DNA of 64,000 bases from Chloroflexota bacterium (GTDB taxonomy: Bacteria; Chloroflexota; UBA11872), in assembly GCA_022821645.1 (NCBI GenBank), contig JAJEDE010000025.1, forward strand, positions 186,001 through 250,000, in the 5' to 3' direction. Position numbers and translations under genes: made by a program. Every line of letters begins with the position of its first letter. Positions within the stretch are counted from its first letter, which is position 1. Under the pieces are notes generated by a model. The model was given only the letters and a program-made list of their open reading frames with translations, was not told the DNA's origin and made no database searches. Shown here one piece after another: positions 26,763-35,751 of this stretch.

Positions 26763-28232
26763 ATGCGCCTAGCCACCGGCAACATCGGGCACGAGTCCAG
26801 CACCTTCACGCCCATCGAAACGCCGTACGAGGCCTTCTCCGAAGCCTCCCGCGGCTTCCACCGCGGCCCCGAGCTCATCGAGGCCATGCGCGACACCAAC
26901 ACCGGCTGCGGCGGCTTCATCGACGCCGCGGCAACCCACGGCTACGAGTTGGTCCCGCTCCTCTGGACCTTCGCCGAACCCTCCGGCCCCGTCCACGCCG
27001 ATGCCTGGACCCGCCTCAAGTCCGAGTTCCTGGAGCGCCTGGAAGCCGCCATGCCGGTCGACGGCGCGTTGCTGGACTTGCACGGCGCCATGGTCATTGA
27101 GGACATCGACGACGGCGAAGGCGATCTCCTGCGCGGCGTCCGCGCCATCCTCGGACCCGACCGCCCCGTCATCTTCACCCTCGACCTGCACGCCAACATC
27201 AGCGACACGATGGCCGAGCTGTCCGACGTCATCATTCCCTGCGACACCTATCCGCACGTCGACTTCCGCGAACGCGGCCGCGAAGCCGCCGACCTGATCG
27301 TCCGCACGCTGCGTGGCGAGATTCGCCCCACCATGGCGGTCGAACTGCTGCCCCTGCTCTGGGCCGGCGGCAACGTCACCGGCTTCGAACCCTTCGACGG
27401 CATCGTCGCCCGCGCCCACCAGCTCGAAGCCCAGCCCGGCATCCTTACCGCCTCGGTCAACCCGGGCTTCGCCTGGGCCGACATCCCCGAAGCCGGCACC
27501 TCAGTCGTTGTGGTAACCGACGACGATCCGGCCAGGGCCCGGCGCGAGGCCAGGACCTACGCCGACTGGGTCTTCAGCCAGCGCCAACAGTTCCTGGTCG
27601 ACCTGGTCAGGTTTGACGACGCCTTGGCCGAAACCCGCTCAGCCGGACCCGGCCCAATCGTCATCGCCGACGGCCAGGACAACCCCGGCGGCGGCGCCCC
27701 CGGCGACTCCACCGGCCTGCTGCGCGCGTTCATCCAGCACGATCTCCAGGACGCGCTGGTCCTCACTATTTGCGACCCCGAGACCGTCCAACTCGCCCAG
27801 GCCGCCGGCCACGACGCCGAGGTAGAGGTCGCCATCGGCGGCAAGTCACATCCCGATCAGGGCCCACCGGTACACGCCCGCGCCACCGTGGAACGGCTGC
27901 TGAACCTTGAGTTCGTCATCCGCGGTCCCATGATGACGGGCCTCACCCAGAAGTTCGGACCCACCGCCCTGCTCCGCATCGGCGGCGTTCGCGTCGCCGT
28001 CACCACCAACCGCCTGCAAATCTTCAGCCTCGAGTGCCCGCGCGCGCTCGGCCTCGAACCCACGGCCCTCCGCTGGATCGGCGTCAAGTCCTCAAACCAC
28101 TTCCGCGCCGCCTATGGCCCCATCGCCACCCAGGTCCACCGCGTCGCCTTCCCCGCCGTCCAGTCCCACGATCCCCGCGACCTCACCTACCACCGCCTCC
28201 GCCGCCCCATCTTTCCCTTGGATCCGATCTAG
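26763..28232 (+). CDS. M81 family metallopeptidase (MlrC-like)
   Basis: The protein has 489 residues, the usual length. It matches the family named after MlrC, which finishes microcystin degradation: IGHESSTFTPIETPYEAF at the N-terminus, LLDLHGAMVIEDIDDGEGDL near 105, then DLHANISDTM, and PCDTYPHVDFRERG. The histidines and [12 protein letters not shown] these motifs are the likely zinc ligands. The C-terminal MlrC domain (IADGQDNPGGGAPGDSTGLL, then VGVKSSNHFRA-like WIGVKSSNHFRA) is intact. The ATG has GGAG 7 bases upstream. Most relatives in marine heterotrophs are of unknown substrate and occur with transporters. Here it stands at the end of the modABC run. Confidence 0.9.
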   Translation: MRLATGNIGHESSTFTPIETPYEAFSEASRGFHRGPELIEAMRDTNTGCGGFIDAAATHGYELVPLLWTFAEPSGPVHADAWTRLKSEFLERLEAAMPVDGALLDLHGAMVIEDIDDGEGDLLRGVRAILGPDRPVIFTLDLHANISDTMAELSDVIIPCDTYPHVDFRERGREAADLIVRTLRGEIRPTMAVELLPLLWAGGNVTGFEPFDGIVARAHQLEAQPGILTASVNPGFAWADIPEAGTSVVVVTDDDPARARREARTYADWVFSQRQQFLVDLVRFDDALAETRSAGPGPIVIADGQDNPGGGAPGDSTGLLRAFIQHDLQDALVLTICDPETVQLAQAAGHDAEVEVAIGGKSHPDQGPPVHARATVERLLNLEFVIRGPMMTGLTQKFGPTALLRIGGVRVAVTTNRLQIFSLECPRALGLEPTALRWIGVKSSNHFRAAYGPIATQVHRVAFPAVQSHDPRDLTYHRLRRPIFPLDPI

Positions 28233-28388
28233 CGCAGAGCGTCGAGTCTATTCCCGGCGACTCTCGGGCTCGCGACGTCCCGAGTCGAAGTACGAGTGCT
28301 ACGTCGCCAATTCGAACGCTCTGGCCGGGGCCTGCATAGGGCCAGGCCGGTGCCGCTGACAGCGTGTTGGTTGGCTGAAGATTGTTCC

Positions 28389-28826
28389 TTAGATGCGCAA
28401 AGGATCCACGACTTCCAGGAAGGGAAACCGATGAAAGTCGGTGTCGCGAGTGCAGATCCGACTGACGCCGTGCTCTCGCATGACGACCACAGTGTGAATG
28501 TCGTGCATGAGATTTCCGCGGGCTTCGGGTATTTCTTCCAGGGTCCGTGCGAGCACCGCTGCATGGCGGTCGGTGGCGGCTAGCACCGAAATGCCAGGCG
28601 AGGCCAGCAAGCTGTGGACAAATCCCCACGCCTGCCCGGAGTTCCACGGCTGAGGGAAAACGCGTGGATGCGTGGTGATACGGAGAAACTCGTAGCAGAT
28701 GTTCCAGGTGATGAACACCGGGGACGGATCACGCCGCCAGTGTTCAAGCCGCCGGTAACACGCGGGATGAAACTCCGAACTCTCGTTCGCGGCATACAAC
28801 AGGACATTGGTGTCGAGGACGAGCAC
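28389..28826 (-). CDS. vapC: VapC-type PIN-domain toxin
   Basis: The protein has 145 residues and begins with GTG at 28826, directly after the TGA of the antitoxin (no spacer). PIN residues: D5 in MLVLDTNVLLYA, E46 in NICYEFLRI, D109 in NLMHDIHTVVV, and D128/D130 in CTRDTDFHRFPF. The order and spacing are those of VapC ribonucleases. The abutting arrangement makes translational coupling likely. The 156 bases between this gene and the M81 peptidase hold nothing recognisable. Confidence 0.9.
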   Translation of the reverse strand: MLVLDTNVLLYAANESSEFHPACYRRLEHWRRDPSPVFITWNICYEFLRITTHPRVFPQPWNSGQAWGFVHSLLASPGISVLAATDRHAAVLARTLEEIPEARGNLMHDIHTVVVMREHGVSRICTRDTDFHRFPFLEVVDPLRI

Positions 28827-29060
28827 TCATTCCTCATCCAGCACGGCGGCGAGTTCCGCGCGGTTGGCTATATCTACCCGCGCCTCGCCGCCTCGCCACC
28901 GGGGCAACTCTGGCAAGGGATCGGCGGTGGCCGGGACATCAGGTTCGAGAACTCGCCGCAGGCCGGCCTCGACCAGAGCCGAAATGGTGGTCCCGCGCCG
29001 CGCCGCCTCCTCGCGCACGCGCTGCATGACGGTGGCGTCAATGTTGAGAGTCGTCTTCAT
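28827..29060 (-). CDS. vapB: VapB-type ribbon-helix-helix antitoxin
   Basis: The protein has 77 residues counted from the ATG at 29060. The frame extends to 29165, but the conserved part begins here. The N-terminus MKTTLNIDATVMQRVREEAA followed by RRGTTISALVEAGLRRVLE is a clear ribbon-helix-helix DNA-binding domain. The C-terminal LPRWRGGEARVDIANRAELA is the toxin-wrapping tail common in this antitoxin family. A pair of overlapping inverted repeats covers the start codon and fits autorepression by the RHH dimers. Confidence 0.88.
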   Translation of the reverse strand: MKTTLNIDATVMQRVREEAARRGTTISALVEAGLRRVLEPDVPATADPLPELPRWRGGEARVDIANRAELAAVLDEE

Positions 29061-29090
29061 ATGGAAAACCATATCAGGAGGATGGATATG
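29058..29090. promoter_or_regulatory. Putative vapBC operator (overlapping inverted repeats)
   Basis: ATATGG (29059-29064) and CCATAT (29069-29074) form an inverted repeat with a 4-base AAAA spacer, which includes the vapB start codon. CATATC (29070-29075) and GATATG (29085-29090) form a second one sharing the middle half-site. Three regularly placed ATAT half-sites suit cooperative RHH dimer binding. Confidence 0.5.
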
Positions 29091-29192
29091 CGTCAAACGT
29101 AGCGGGACGCGCCGTATTTTGCCGGCTCCTGTCAGCCTGGGTCTCCAGATCCGCCAAAGTCGCACCGCAAGTCGGCCAAGACGGTGCGCCGA

Positions 29193-30830
29193 TTACCTGC
29201 GCCCGCCGTTGCGCCGAAGCGTGGCCTCGATCTCGGTGTGTCCCCGGCGACTCGCCCACGCCAGCGGAGTAGCCCACGGCTCCCCGGCCAGACCCGGATC
29301 CGCCCCGCGCGCCAGCAGCAACTCCACCATGTCCGCCAGTCCGTTCCGCGCCGCCCACCCCAGCGGCGTCGATCGGTACTCCTCGTCCACGGCATTGATG
29401 TCGGCGCCAAACTCCAGGAACAGGTCCAGAAGCTCATGCCGGTTGGGGTCTGGCTTACCGCGCCCGCCGCGGTTGCAGATGTCATGCAGCGGCGTCACCC
29501 GCTGCCAGTTGGGCAGATTCGGGTTCATGCCGTGCTCCAGCAGCACGCGCGTCATGTCCGGCGTGTTCCACAGGTAGGTCCGGCAGCCGGTCACGACATC
29601 GGGCACGCGCGCACCTCGGTCCAGCAGCGGCTGCAACAGGTCGCGCCGCTTGAACGAGACGGCCATGGTGAAGATGCCGCCGCAGCCATGGGTGCTCACG
29701 GCATCCGGGTCCTCGTCCGCCATCGCCAGCACCACCTCGTCGTTGCCGTCCAGCAAGTGCCCGCTCGCGTCCACGGACCCGCCGTGCTCTTCGAACATTC
29801 GCCGCAGCTCCGGTTCTTTCGCCATCCACGCCGCCGTACCCGAGGACTCGATCCCGGCGTTGGGATCCGCACCCGCCTCCAGCAGCAACCGGGCCATTTC
29901 GCCGTCACCGCGCTGCGCCGCGTGCCAGAGCGCTCTCCCCTGCGGAGCATCCCGCCCCTCGCGCAGGTTCGGATCGACGCCGTGCGCCAAGAGCACGCGT
30001 ACGACGTGGAAATGCCCTTGCCGTGCCGCTTCGCCCATCGGCTTCCCGGCCTCATCGCCAAGCGCGAGCACGGCATTTGGGTCGGAGTCCAGGATTCGCT
30101 CCACCTCTTCGACGTCCCCCATCGCCGCCGCCACGTCAATCGTCAACTCGGCCCCGCCGGCCAGAAGCTCGCGAACCATGTCGAAGTCGTTGCGCTTCAG
30201 TGCCAGGTCGACCGGCCGCTGCCCCGCCGGCCGGTACCAGGCGTCGGGCCGGTTTCCCCCGCCGCCAGCCTGAACGGCGTCTGGCGGCGCACCGAGCTCA
30301 AGGAGATGAGTTGCGCATGCAGCCTGCCCGGCTTCGACAGCCCGATGCAGCGGGGTGAAACCCTCGTCATCCCCGCGGTCCAACAGCGAGCGGTTGCTGG
30401 TGACCAGCGCTCGCAACCGATCCACGTCCCCGGCCGTAGCGGCCCTGTGCACTTCATGCGGCTCGCCGCCGAGCCCCAGAGCCGCCCGCGCGTCCTCGAT
30501 GATTCGAGCGACGCCCTGGTGTCCACGGTCGCGTGCGACGGTGGCCAGCGGCTCGTGGGCGTAACGGCGGTAGCTCGGGTCCGCGCCCAATTCCAGCAGC
30601 GTCCGCACCACGTCTGCGTGCCCCTCGCGAACAGCGAAGTGCAGCGGCTGGGTATACCAATACTCCGCACGTACCAGGTTTGGCTCGCCTCCGGCCAGGG
30701 TCCGCACGCGGTCGATGTCGCCCTCCAGCGCGGCACAGAGCATCGACCAGATGTCAGTCGCCTCGCAGCCCCAACTCCCGGGGTTATCCCGCCACAGAGG
30801 GTCATCTGCCAACGGCGCTATCAGTTTCAT
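29193..30830 (-). CDS. Ankyrin-repeat protein (545 aa)
   Basis: The protein is built almost entirely of ankyrin repeats. Clear units include QPLHFAVREGHADVVRTLLE, TPLHRAVEAGQAACATHLLE, ALWHAAQRGDGEMARLLLEA, TPLHDICNRGG and TPLGWAARNGLADMVELLLA, with degenerate units between (DVAAAMGDVEEVERILDSDP). I count at least ten. There is no signal peptide or membrane segment, so it is cytosolic or exported by an unrecognised route. The ATG at 30830 is preferred to the GTG pair at 30842/30839. Ankyrin proteins are protein-binding scaffolds. In symbionts and intracellular bacteria they are often host-directed, but free-living bacteria have them too. The gene is GC-rich like the genome, so recent transfer is not indicated. 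Confidence 0.9.
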   Translation of the reverse strand: MKLIAPLADDPLWRDNPGSWGCEATDIWSMLCAALEGDIDRVRTLAGGEPNLVRAEYWYTQPLHFAVREGHADVVRTLLELGADPSYRRYAHEPLATVARDRGHQGVARIIEDARAALGLGGEPHEVHRAATAGDVDRLRALVTSNRSLLDRGDDEGFTPLHRAVEAGQAACATHLLELGAPPDAVQAGGGGNRPDAWYRPAGQRPVDLALKRNDFDMVRELLAGGAELTIDVAAAMGDVEEVERILDSDPNAVLALGDEAGKPMGEAARQGHFHVVRVLLAHGVDPNLREGRDAPQGRALWHAAQRGDGEMARLLLEAGADPNAGIESSGTAAWMAKEPELRRMFEEHGGSVDASGHLLDGNDEVVLAMADEDPDAVSTHGCGGIFTMAVSFKRRDLLQPLLDRGARVPDVVTGCRTYLWNTPDMTRVLLEHGMNPNLPNWQRVTPLHDICNRGGRGKPDPNRHELLDLFLEFGADINAVDEEYRSTPLGWAARNGLADMVELLLARGADPGLAGEPWATPLAWASRRGHTEIEATLRRNGGRR

Positions 30831-30905
30831 GGCGCTCACCACGCCTCGTTCGTCAGCACCGGCTTGACTGCCTCAATCTGCATGGCCCTGGCTCGCGCTC
30901 TGTAT

Positions 30906-31673
30906 TTAGAACGGCAGAAACGCACGCCCTCCACCGTCAACCGTTATCGCACTGCCCGTCACGTACCCGCACTCGTCACTTGCCAGGTACACGGCCGCCG
31001 CTGCCACATCCTCTGGCATCCCGTAGGCGCCCTGCGGGATCACCCGTGCCCGCTTCGCTCGCAACTCCGGGTCGCGAGCCCGCACTTCCGATCGCTCAAC
31101 CCGAATCGGCCCCGGCGCGATCAGGTTCACCGCAATGCCGTACGGCGCCAGGTCCACCGCCATCGCCCGAGTCAGCAGCCACAGCCCGCCCTTGCTCGCC
31201 GCGTACGGTGATGCGTTGGCCTCGGACGCGAACGAATCCACGGATCCCGTGTTAACGATCCGTCCTTCGATTCCTTCCGCGACCATGTGGCGCGCCACCG
31301 CCTGAGCCACAACGAACGCTCCGGTCAGATTCGTATCGATATAGCTATGCCAGTCCTCCAGCTCGACCTCCAGGAATGGACCGACCTGCCCCATGCGCGC
31401 GGCGTTGTTCATCAGGATGTCCAGCGACTCAACCCGCTCCAGCGCTTCTTCCACGATTGCCGAGGCGCCGGCCGGCGTGCCGACATCGCCCCGGAACCAG
31501 GTGGCCGTTCCGCCCTCCGCTCGGATTCCCTCAGCGGTGGCTTCCAACAGGCCGACGTCGCGTTGCGTCAGGATCACGTGCGCCCCTTCGGCCGCAAATC
31601 GACGCGCAATCCCGGCGCCAATCCCGCGCCCTCCGCCCGTGATCAGCGCGCGTTTGCCTTCAAGTCGTCCCAT
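30906..31673 (-). CDS. SDR-family NAD(P)-dependent oxidoreductase
   Basis: This is a 255-residue classical short-chain dehydrogenase. The nucleotide-binding motif is ITGGGRGIGAGIA (11-23), followed by ILMNNAARMG near residue 86. The catalytic Ser is in NTGSVDSF near 143 and Tyr-Lys in SPYAASKGG near 156-160. It ends in the usual GSAITVDGGG. The closest general type is FabG/glucose-1-dehydrogenase-like. The substrate cannot be told from sequence. It stands alone between the ankyrin gene and the divergently oriented sugar dehydrogenase. It is not close in sequence to the SDRs at 46423 and 51482. Confidence 0.92.
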   Translation of the reverse strand: MGRLEGKRALITGGGRGIGAGIARRFAAEGAHVILTQRDVGLLEATAEGIRAEGGTATWFRGDVGTPAGASAIVEEALERVESLDILMNNAARMGQVGPFLEVELEDWHSYIDTNLTGAFVVAQAVARHMVAEGIEGRIVNTGSVDSFASEANASPYAASKGGLWLLTRAMAVDLAPYGIAVNLIAPGPIRVERSEVRARDPELRAKRARVIPQGAYGMPEDVAAAAVYLASDECGYVTGSAITVDGGGRAFLPF

Positions 31674-31795
31674 CTGCCGCTCCCTGCCAGACCAGTCGAA
31701 CGCGAGTGTGCGCCGCGTTCTTCACTCATTCAATCCAGTCCGCTCGAAAAGGAGATTTAAGGTTGAGGTACGTCCCATGCCGTAAGGTTGAGCCC

Positions 31796-33343
31796 ATGCG
31801 CCGAACACTTGTCGCCCTCGTGATGCTTGTCCTGGTTGCGGCGTGTGATCCGGCCTCGGCGCCTGTCGTCGAACCGCCGCCTCCGCCCCCCACGTCGGCT
31901 CCTGCCGTCGTGGCCGCACCGGCCCAGGCCGCGATACCCACCGCCCCGACGGCTCCAACAGCAACCGACCGGGCGCCGGCCGCGTCTACCAGCTCGGATG
32001 CCCCGGCGACAGCTACGACTCCCGTCCAGGCCAGCCCGCCTGCAACGGCCGTGCCGACGGTCGTCGTCCCAACGCCAACACCCACGGCAATCAGTGAGCC
32101 GACACCCACGGCTGGCGTCGAAGTTGCTTCAACCCCGGCGGCCACTGAGGCGCCGGTCGCAACGCCGACTCCCGAGCCCACGCCGGAACCCACGCCAACA
32201 CTGGCTCCCACCCCCGAAGTTGCGGCTACGCCTCAGCCCTCACCGCCCGACAGTCTTGGTATCGATGTTCAGGTCGTGGCCAGCGGTTTCGATCGCCCCA
32301 TATTTGTAGGGCACGCCGACGATGCCAGCGGACGGCTTTTCGTGGTTGAGAAGCAAGGCCGGATTCTGGTCGTGCAAAACGGTCAGGTCCGCAACGATCC
32401 CTTTCTTGACATAACCGACCGCGTGCGCTCCCAGGCCTACGAGCAGGGCCTCTTCAGCGTCGCCTTCCACCCCGGCTATCCCACCAACGGCCGCATCTTT
32501 GTGGACTACACCGATCACAACGGCGACACCGTCGTTTCCGAATTCACCGCCGACGCCGCGCAAGCCCGGGCCAATCCGCAATCCGAGCGTGTGCTGCTAC
32601 AGATCGAGCAGCCATACGAGAACCACAACGGCGGCATGATCGCCTTCGGCCCGCGGGACGGCTACCTCTACATCTCCGCCGGCGACGGCGGATCTGGCGG
32701 CGATCCTCTTCAACACGGTCAGAATCCCAGCACCCTGCTCGGCTCGCTCCTCCGAATAGACGTTGACACCAAGTCCGGCTACGCCATTCCCGTCGACAAC
32801 CCCTTCGCCAGCCAGCCCGCCAGGCGCGCCGAGATCTTCGCCTACGGCCTGCGCAACGTCTGGCGCTTCTCGTTCGACCGCGTCACCGGCGATCTGTGGC
32901 TTGCAGACGTTGGCCAGAACGACCTCGAAGAGGTCCACCTGGCCCTGGCGCCGTTGCGCGGGGGCCTCAACTACGGCTGGAACATCATGGAAGGCAGCGC
33001 CTGCTTCCCGCCCGTTGTGTCGGAGTGCGCGACCGAGGGCCTGCAGATTCCGGTTGCCGAGTACGGCCGCGACTTCGGGTGTTCGATCACGGGCGGTTAC
33101 GTCTATCGCGGTCATGCCTTTCCCGCGCTGGCCGGCGCCTACATCTTCGGCGACTACTGCAGCGGCCGCGTCTGGACGCTCCACCTCGACGATCAAGGCG
33201 CCTGGCAGATGATCCAGCGAGCCGACTTTGACTTCTTGATCCCCACGTTTGGCGAGGGCGGCGACGGGGAACTCTATTTGACCGACGATGCCGGCGGTCG
33301 CTTGCTGCGACTCGTCGCCGTCAACGAACCCCCGTCAGGCTAG
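31796..33343 (+). CDS. PQQ-dependent aldose sugar dehydrogenase lipoprotein (Asd/sGDH-like)
   Basis: The protein has 515 residues counted from the ATG at 31796 (RRTLVALVMLVLVAAC lipobox). A Pro/Thr/Ala-rich linker of about 120 residues follows, then a beta-propeller of the GSDH/sorbosone-dehydrogenase type: GFDRPIFVGHADDASGRLFV, EKQGRILVVQNG, GLFSVAFHPGYPTNGRIFVD, GYLYISAGDGGSGGDPLQHG and LRNVWRFSFDRVTGDLWLAD. Those motifs carry the catalytic His and PQQ contacts in the family. It probably oxidises aldoses outside the membrane, with electrons passed to a carrier. The long disordered linker would reach out from the lipid anchor. No PQQ biosynthesis genes are in the window. Confidence 0.85.
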   Translation: MRRTLVALVMLVLVAACDPASAPVVEPPPPPPTSAPAVVAAPAQAAIPTAPTAPTATDRAPAASTSSDAPATATTPVQASPPATAVPTVVVPTPTPTAISEPTPTAGVEVASTPAATEAPVATPTPEPTPEPTPTLAPTPEVAATPQPSPPDSLGIDVQVVASGFDRPIFVGHADDASGRLFVVEKQGRILVVQNGQVRNDPFLDITDRVRSQAYEQGLFSVAFHPGYPTNGRIFVDYTDHNGDTVVSEFTADAAQARANPQSERVLLQIEQPYENHNGGMIAFGPRDGYLYISAGDGGSGGDPLQHGQNPSTLLGSLLRIDVDTKSGYAIPVDNPFASQPARRAEIFAYGLRNVWRFSFDRVTGDLWLADVGQNDLEEVHLALAPLRGGLNYGWNIMEGSACFPPVVSECATEGLQIPVAEYGRDFGCSITGGYVYRGHAFPALAGAYIFGDYCSGRVWTLHLDDQGAWQMIQRADFDFLIPTFGEGGDGELYLTDDAGGRLLRLVAVNEPPSG

Positions 33344-33375
33344 GAGGCCTGCGGGATTGGTTCAGGAGGATTTCC

Positions 33376-33906
33376 ATGCCTCGCCTTGGCCTGTTCGTCG
33401 ACGCCGCCAACATGTTCTACGCCCAGCGTAAGCAGGGATGGAGTATTGACTATTTCAGAGCGCTGACCTGGTTGCTTGAGGACCATGAGGAGGGCTGCGC
33501 CTACTACTTCACGGGCACGCCGGCAGGCAACAGTGCCAGTGCCGTTAGGAAGCAGCGGGGCTTTCACCGGGCGCTGGCCCACGGCGGATACACCGTGATC
33601 CATAAGGAAGCTAAGCGGCAGTATGACAAGGAGAGAGATGAAGTGCGCTATAAGTGCAATCTTGATGTGGAAATAACGCTAGAGATGCTTGCTGAGGTTA
33701 GCTAATCTGTCGACGTAGTGTTTTTTGCAGGGGATGGAGACTTCGCACCAGTTCTGGAACACCTAAGGAACCTCGGGAAGCGAGTACGTGTGATTTCATA
33801 CGAACCCTTCACTTCGGATGACATCATCAATGCCGCACATACGTTTACGCCATTGGACGAAGTACGCGGAGAATTGGAAAGGCAGCAACCGCAGGAGAAA
33901 AACTGA
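33376..33906 (+). pseudogene. NYN/LabA-like PIN-fold nuclease gene interrupted by one in-frame TAA
   Basis: A strong AGGAGG lies ahead of the ATG at 33376. The frame codes for an NYN-type ribonuclease: PRLGLFVDAANMFY (first acidic site), then RYKCNLDVEITLEML (second). It then meets TAA at 33703-33705 and continues in the same frame as SVDVVFFAGDGDFAPVLEHL (third acidic site) to TGA at 33904. All three active-site acids are intact and there is no frameshift, only the single stop. Composition is AT-richer than the genome. It could be a recent pseudogene, a sequencing error (for example from a CAA, GAA or TCA codon), or a split gene. The full product would be about 176 residues, normal for the family. 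Confidence 0.8.
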
Positions 33907-34123
33907 GGGCCCATATAAAGAGGCGGGCCCATTTATTAGACGCCCCTCATTAGGCCGATGGGGCGGTTCATTCAGCTTGATTGTCCTACCGGGCGCCCAC
34001 GGCGTCAAGCTTTCTGATGTTCTCCGACGCAGCCGGCCGCCGACCACCGCGGTGGATCCGCACCAGCACGCTTTCCCAGGCGCCAACCGGTCCACACGCG
34101 GTTAGACCGCGCGCCTTTACGTA

Positions 34124-34936
34124 CTAGACGTCAAACACCTCGTCCGACACCGTTCCCGGAATCCGCTTCCCGCGGATGTGCGTGTAGCCCCGCACCGTCG
34201 GTGCGCCCGGGATTTCCTTGTCGTTGATTGAGTTCGACCGCATGTAGTGCGTGGCGAAGCCGCGACGCCGCGTGTCAGTCTCGTTTGGCCCGCTGGCGTG
34301 GTACGTGAGGCTGTGGTGAAAGCTCACGCTCCCCGGCCGCAGCGGCACCGGCACCGTCGGGTAATCCCCACCGAACTGCCCTTCGATCGTGGGCCGCGAG
34401 GTCGGCGGAATGATCGCCCAGCGGTGACTGCCCGGAACCATCCACAGGCACCCATTCTCGATCGTCACGTTGTCGATCGCCGCCCAGGCCGAAATCAGGT
34501 CCATCGGGAAGATGTTCTTGAATGACGCCGAGTCCTGGTGCCACTCCTTCGCCGACCCGTGCCGCGGCGGCTTCATGAACAGCTGGTCGCCGTAGAGCGT
34601 GATGTCATCCGTGTCCATCAGGTCCGCGATCACGTCAACAATCTTGGGGTTGCGCGCATGCGCCCGCAGAACCTCGTCCTCCGGGACGATATGCGCCAGT
34701 TTGCGTGTCGCCATCACCCGGTTGTCGACCTTGTCCTCGTCCTCGCGAAACGGCTGTTCGAGTTGGACGATTCCCTCGACGATGTGCTCCGCCTCGCCGG
34801 ACGCAATCAGGTCCGCCCGCTCGGCCAGGGTCGCGATCTCGTCGGCGTCCAGCAGGTCATGGACGACCGTGAACCCGTCGCGCAGGAACTGATCAACTTG
34901 CGATTGCGAAAGCGTGCGGAGTGTGCTGACGGCCAT
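34124..34936 (-). CDS. Phytanoyl-CoA dioxygenase (PhyH) family protein
   Basis: This is a 270-residue Fe(II)/2-oxoglutarate-dependent oxygenase. The iron ligands are visible as KEWHQDSASF (His and Asp) and VSFHHSLTYHASGPN (His), with the downstream TRRRGFATHYM arginine that binds 2-oxoglutarate. The N-terminal VDQFLRDGFTVVHDLL is typical. The ATG at 34936 is preceded by GGAGG at 6 bases. The longer frame to 34975 is not needed. PhyH-like enzymes are strongly expanded in marine and sponge-associated bacteria and hydroxylate diverse small molecules. The substrate is unknown. It stands between the broken NYN gene and a GNAT gene. Confidence 0.9.
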   Translation of the reverse strand: MAVSTLRTLSQSQVDQFLRDGFTVVHDLLDADEIATLAERADLIASGEAEHIVEGIVQLEQPFREDEDKVDNRVMATRKLAHIVPEDEVLRAHARNPKIVDVIADLMDTDDITLYGDQLFMKPPRHGSAKEWHQDSASFKNIFPMDLISAWAAIDNVTIENGCLWMVPGSHRWAIIPPTSRPTIEGQFGGDYPTVPVPLRPGSVSFHHSLTYHASGPNETDTRRRGFATHYMRSNSINDKEIPGAPTVRGYTHIRGKRIPGTVSDEVFDV

Positions 34937-35026
34937 GTCAAGCCTCCAAGCCGGCTGAAGGACCATACGGTTCAATACCGAAAGAATATACGACCCGGAC
35001 CTACTGCGGCGGGTCTTTCGGCGTGC

Positions 35027-35629
35027 TCAACCGCCCGCCGGGCGGCCCGTTTCCATCTCCCACTTCGCCTTCGCCGCTGGCCACTCGTCATCCAGGATGG
35101 TCATGTGCATGGCGTCCACCCAGCGGTCGTCCACCTTGTAGCTGCGCCGAATCACACCGTCCGGTCGAAAGCCGGTCTTCTCGTAGGAGCGAATGGCGCG
35201 CCGATTGGCCGGCTCCGGACCGATGGTGACCCGGTTCACGCCTTTCACTTCGAACAGGTGCTGCAGCAGCGTCCGCACGGCCTCGGTTCCCAACCCCCGG
35301 TTTCGGTCGCCGGGTTCTCCGATGAGGATGTCGATCCCCGCCGACCAGCGTTCGTTCAGGTAGGGGTGGTAGTACTGGATCTCGCCCATCGGGCGGCTCT
35401 GGTCTTCGATAATGAAGCGCCAGCACGGCGCATCCTCCGCCACCAGGTAGATCTCGTGCGCCTGCGCCAGGGACTCCGGTGGCCGGCCATAGAACTCCTG
35501 CACCTCCGGATCGGCCAGCCAGCGAATCAGCATCGGCAGGTCCTCGGGCGTCAGCGGCCGAAGGCGAAGGCGCGGTCCTTGAATCGGCTCGTGGTCCGTC
35601 GGATCGGGCAGCTCGACGACTCGGGCCAT
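35027..35629 (-). CDS. GNAT acetyltransferase (RimJ/RimL or AAC(6')-like)
   Basis: The protein has 200 residues counted from the ATG at 35629. It starts with the common RPLTPEDLPMLIRWLADPEV, then FIIEDQSRPMGEIQYY, the acetyl-CoA site GEPGDRNRGLGTEAVRTLLQ and the late NRRAIRSYEKTGF. This layout is shared by ribosomal-protein acetylases and by 6'-aminoglycoside acetyltransferases. Sequence reading alone cannot decide between them, so no resistance should be inferred. It has no operon partner on its strand except the PhyH gene 91 bases further down. The other GNATs nearby are on the opposite strand and belong to a different subfamily. Confidence 0.85.
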   Translation of the reverse strand: MARVVELPDPTDHEPIQGPRLRLRPLTPEDLPMLIRWLADPEVQEFYGRPPESLAQAHEIYLVAEDAPCWRFIIEDQSRPMGEIQYYHPYLNERWSAGIDILIGEPGDRNRGLGTEAVRTLLQHLFEVKGVNRVTIGPEPANRRAIRSYEKTGFRPDGVIRRSYKVDDRWVDAMHMTILDDEWPAAKAKWEMETGRPAGG

Positions 35630-35751
35630 GCGACGTCCTGGCGCGTGGACTCGGGGAAGATTCGCTCCACCATACGCGGCCCATACCGACCGACCGGTAC
35701 ATAGGCGCACGGACAATCACGCCATTCATCTGGGCTAAAGTCCAGGCCCTT

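Noticed and set aside
29184-31211. 675-residue plus-strand frame opposite the ankyrin and SDR genes
   Set aside because: Arg/His/Pro-rich antisense frame. The ankyrin repeats on the other strand are unambiguous.
35027-35629. Aminoglycoside resistance gene
   Set aside because: The GNAT layout is shared with ribosomal-protein acetylases and many unrelated enzymes. No resistance-specific feature is visible.
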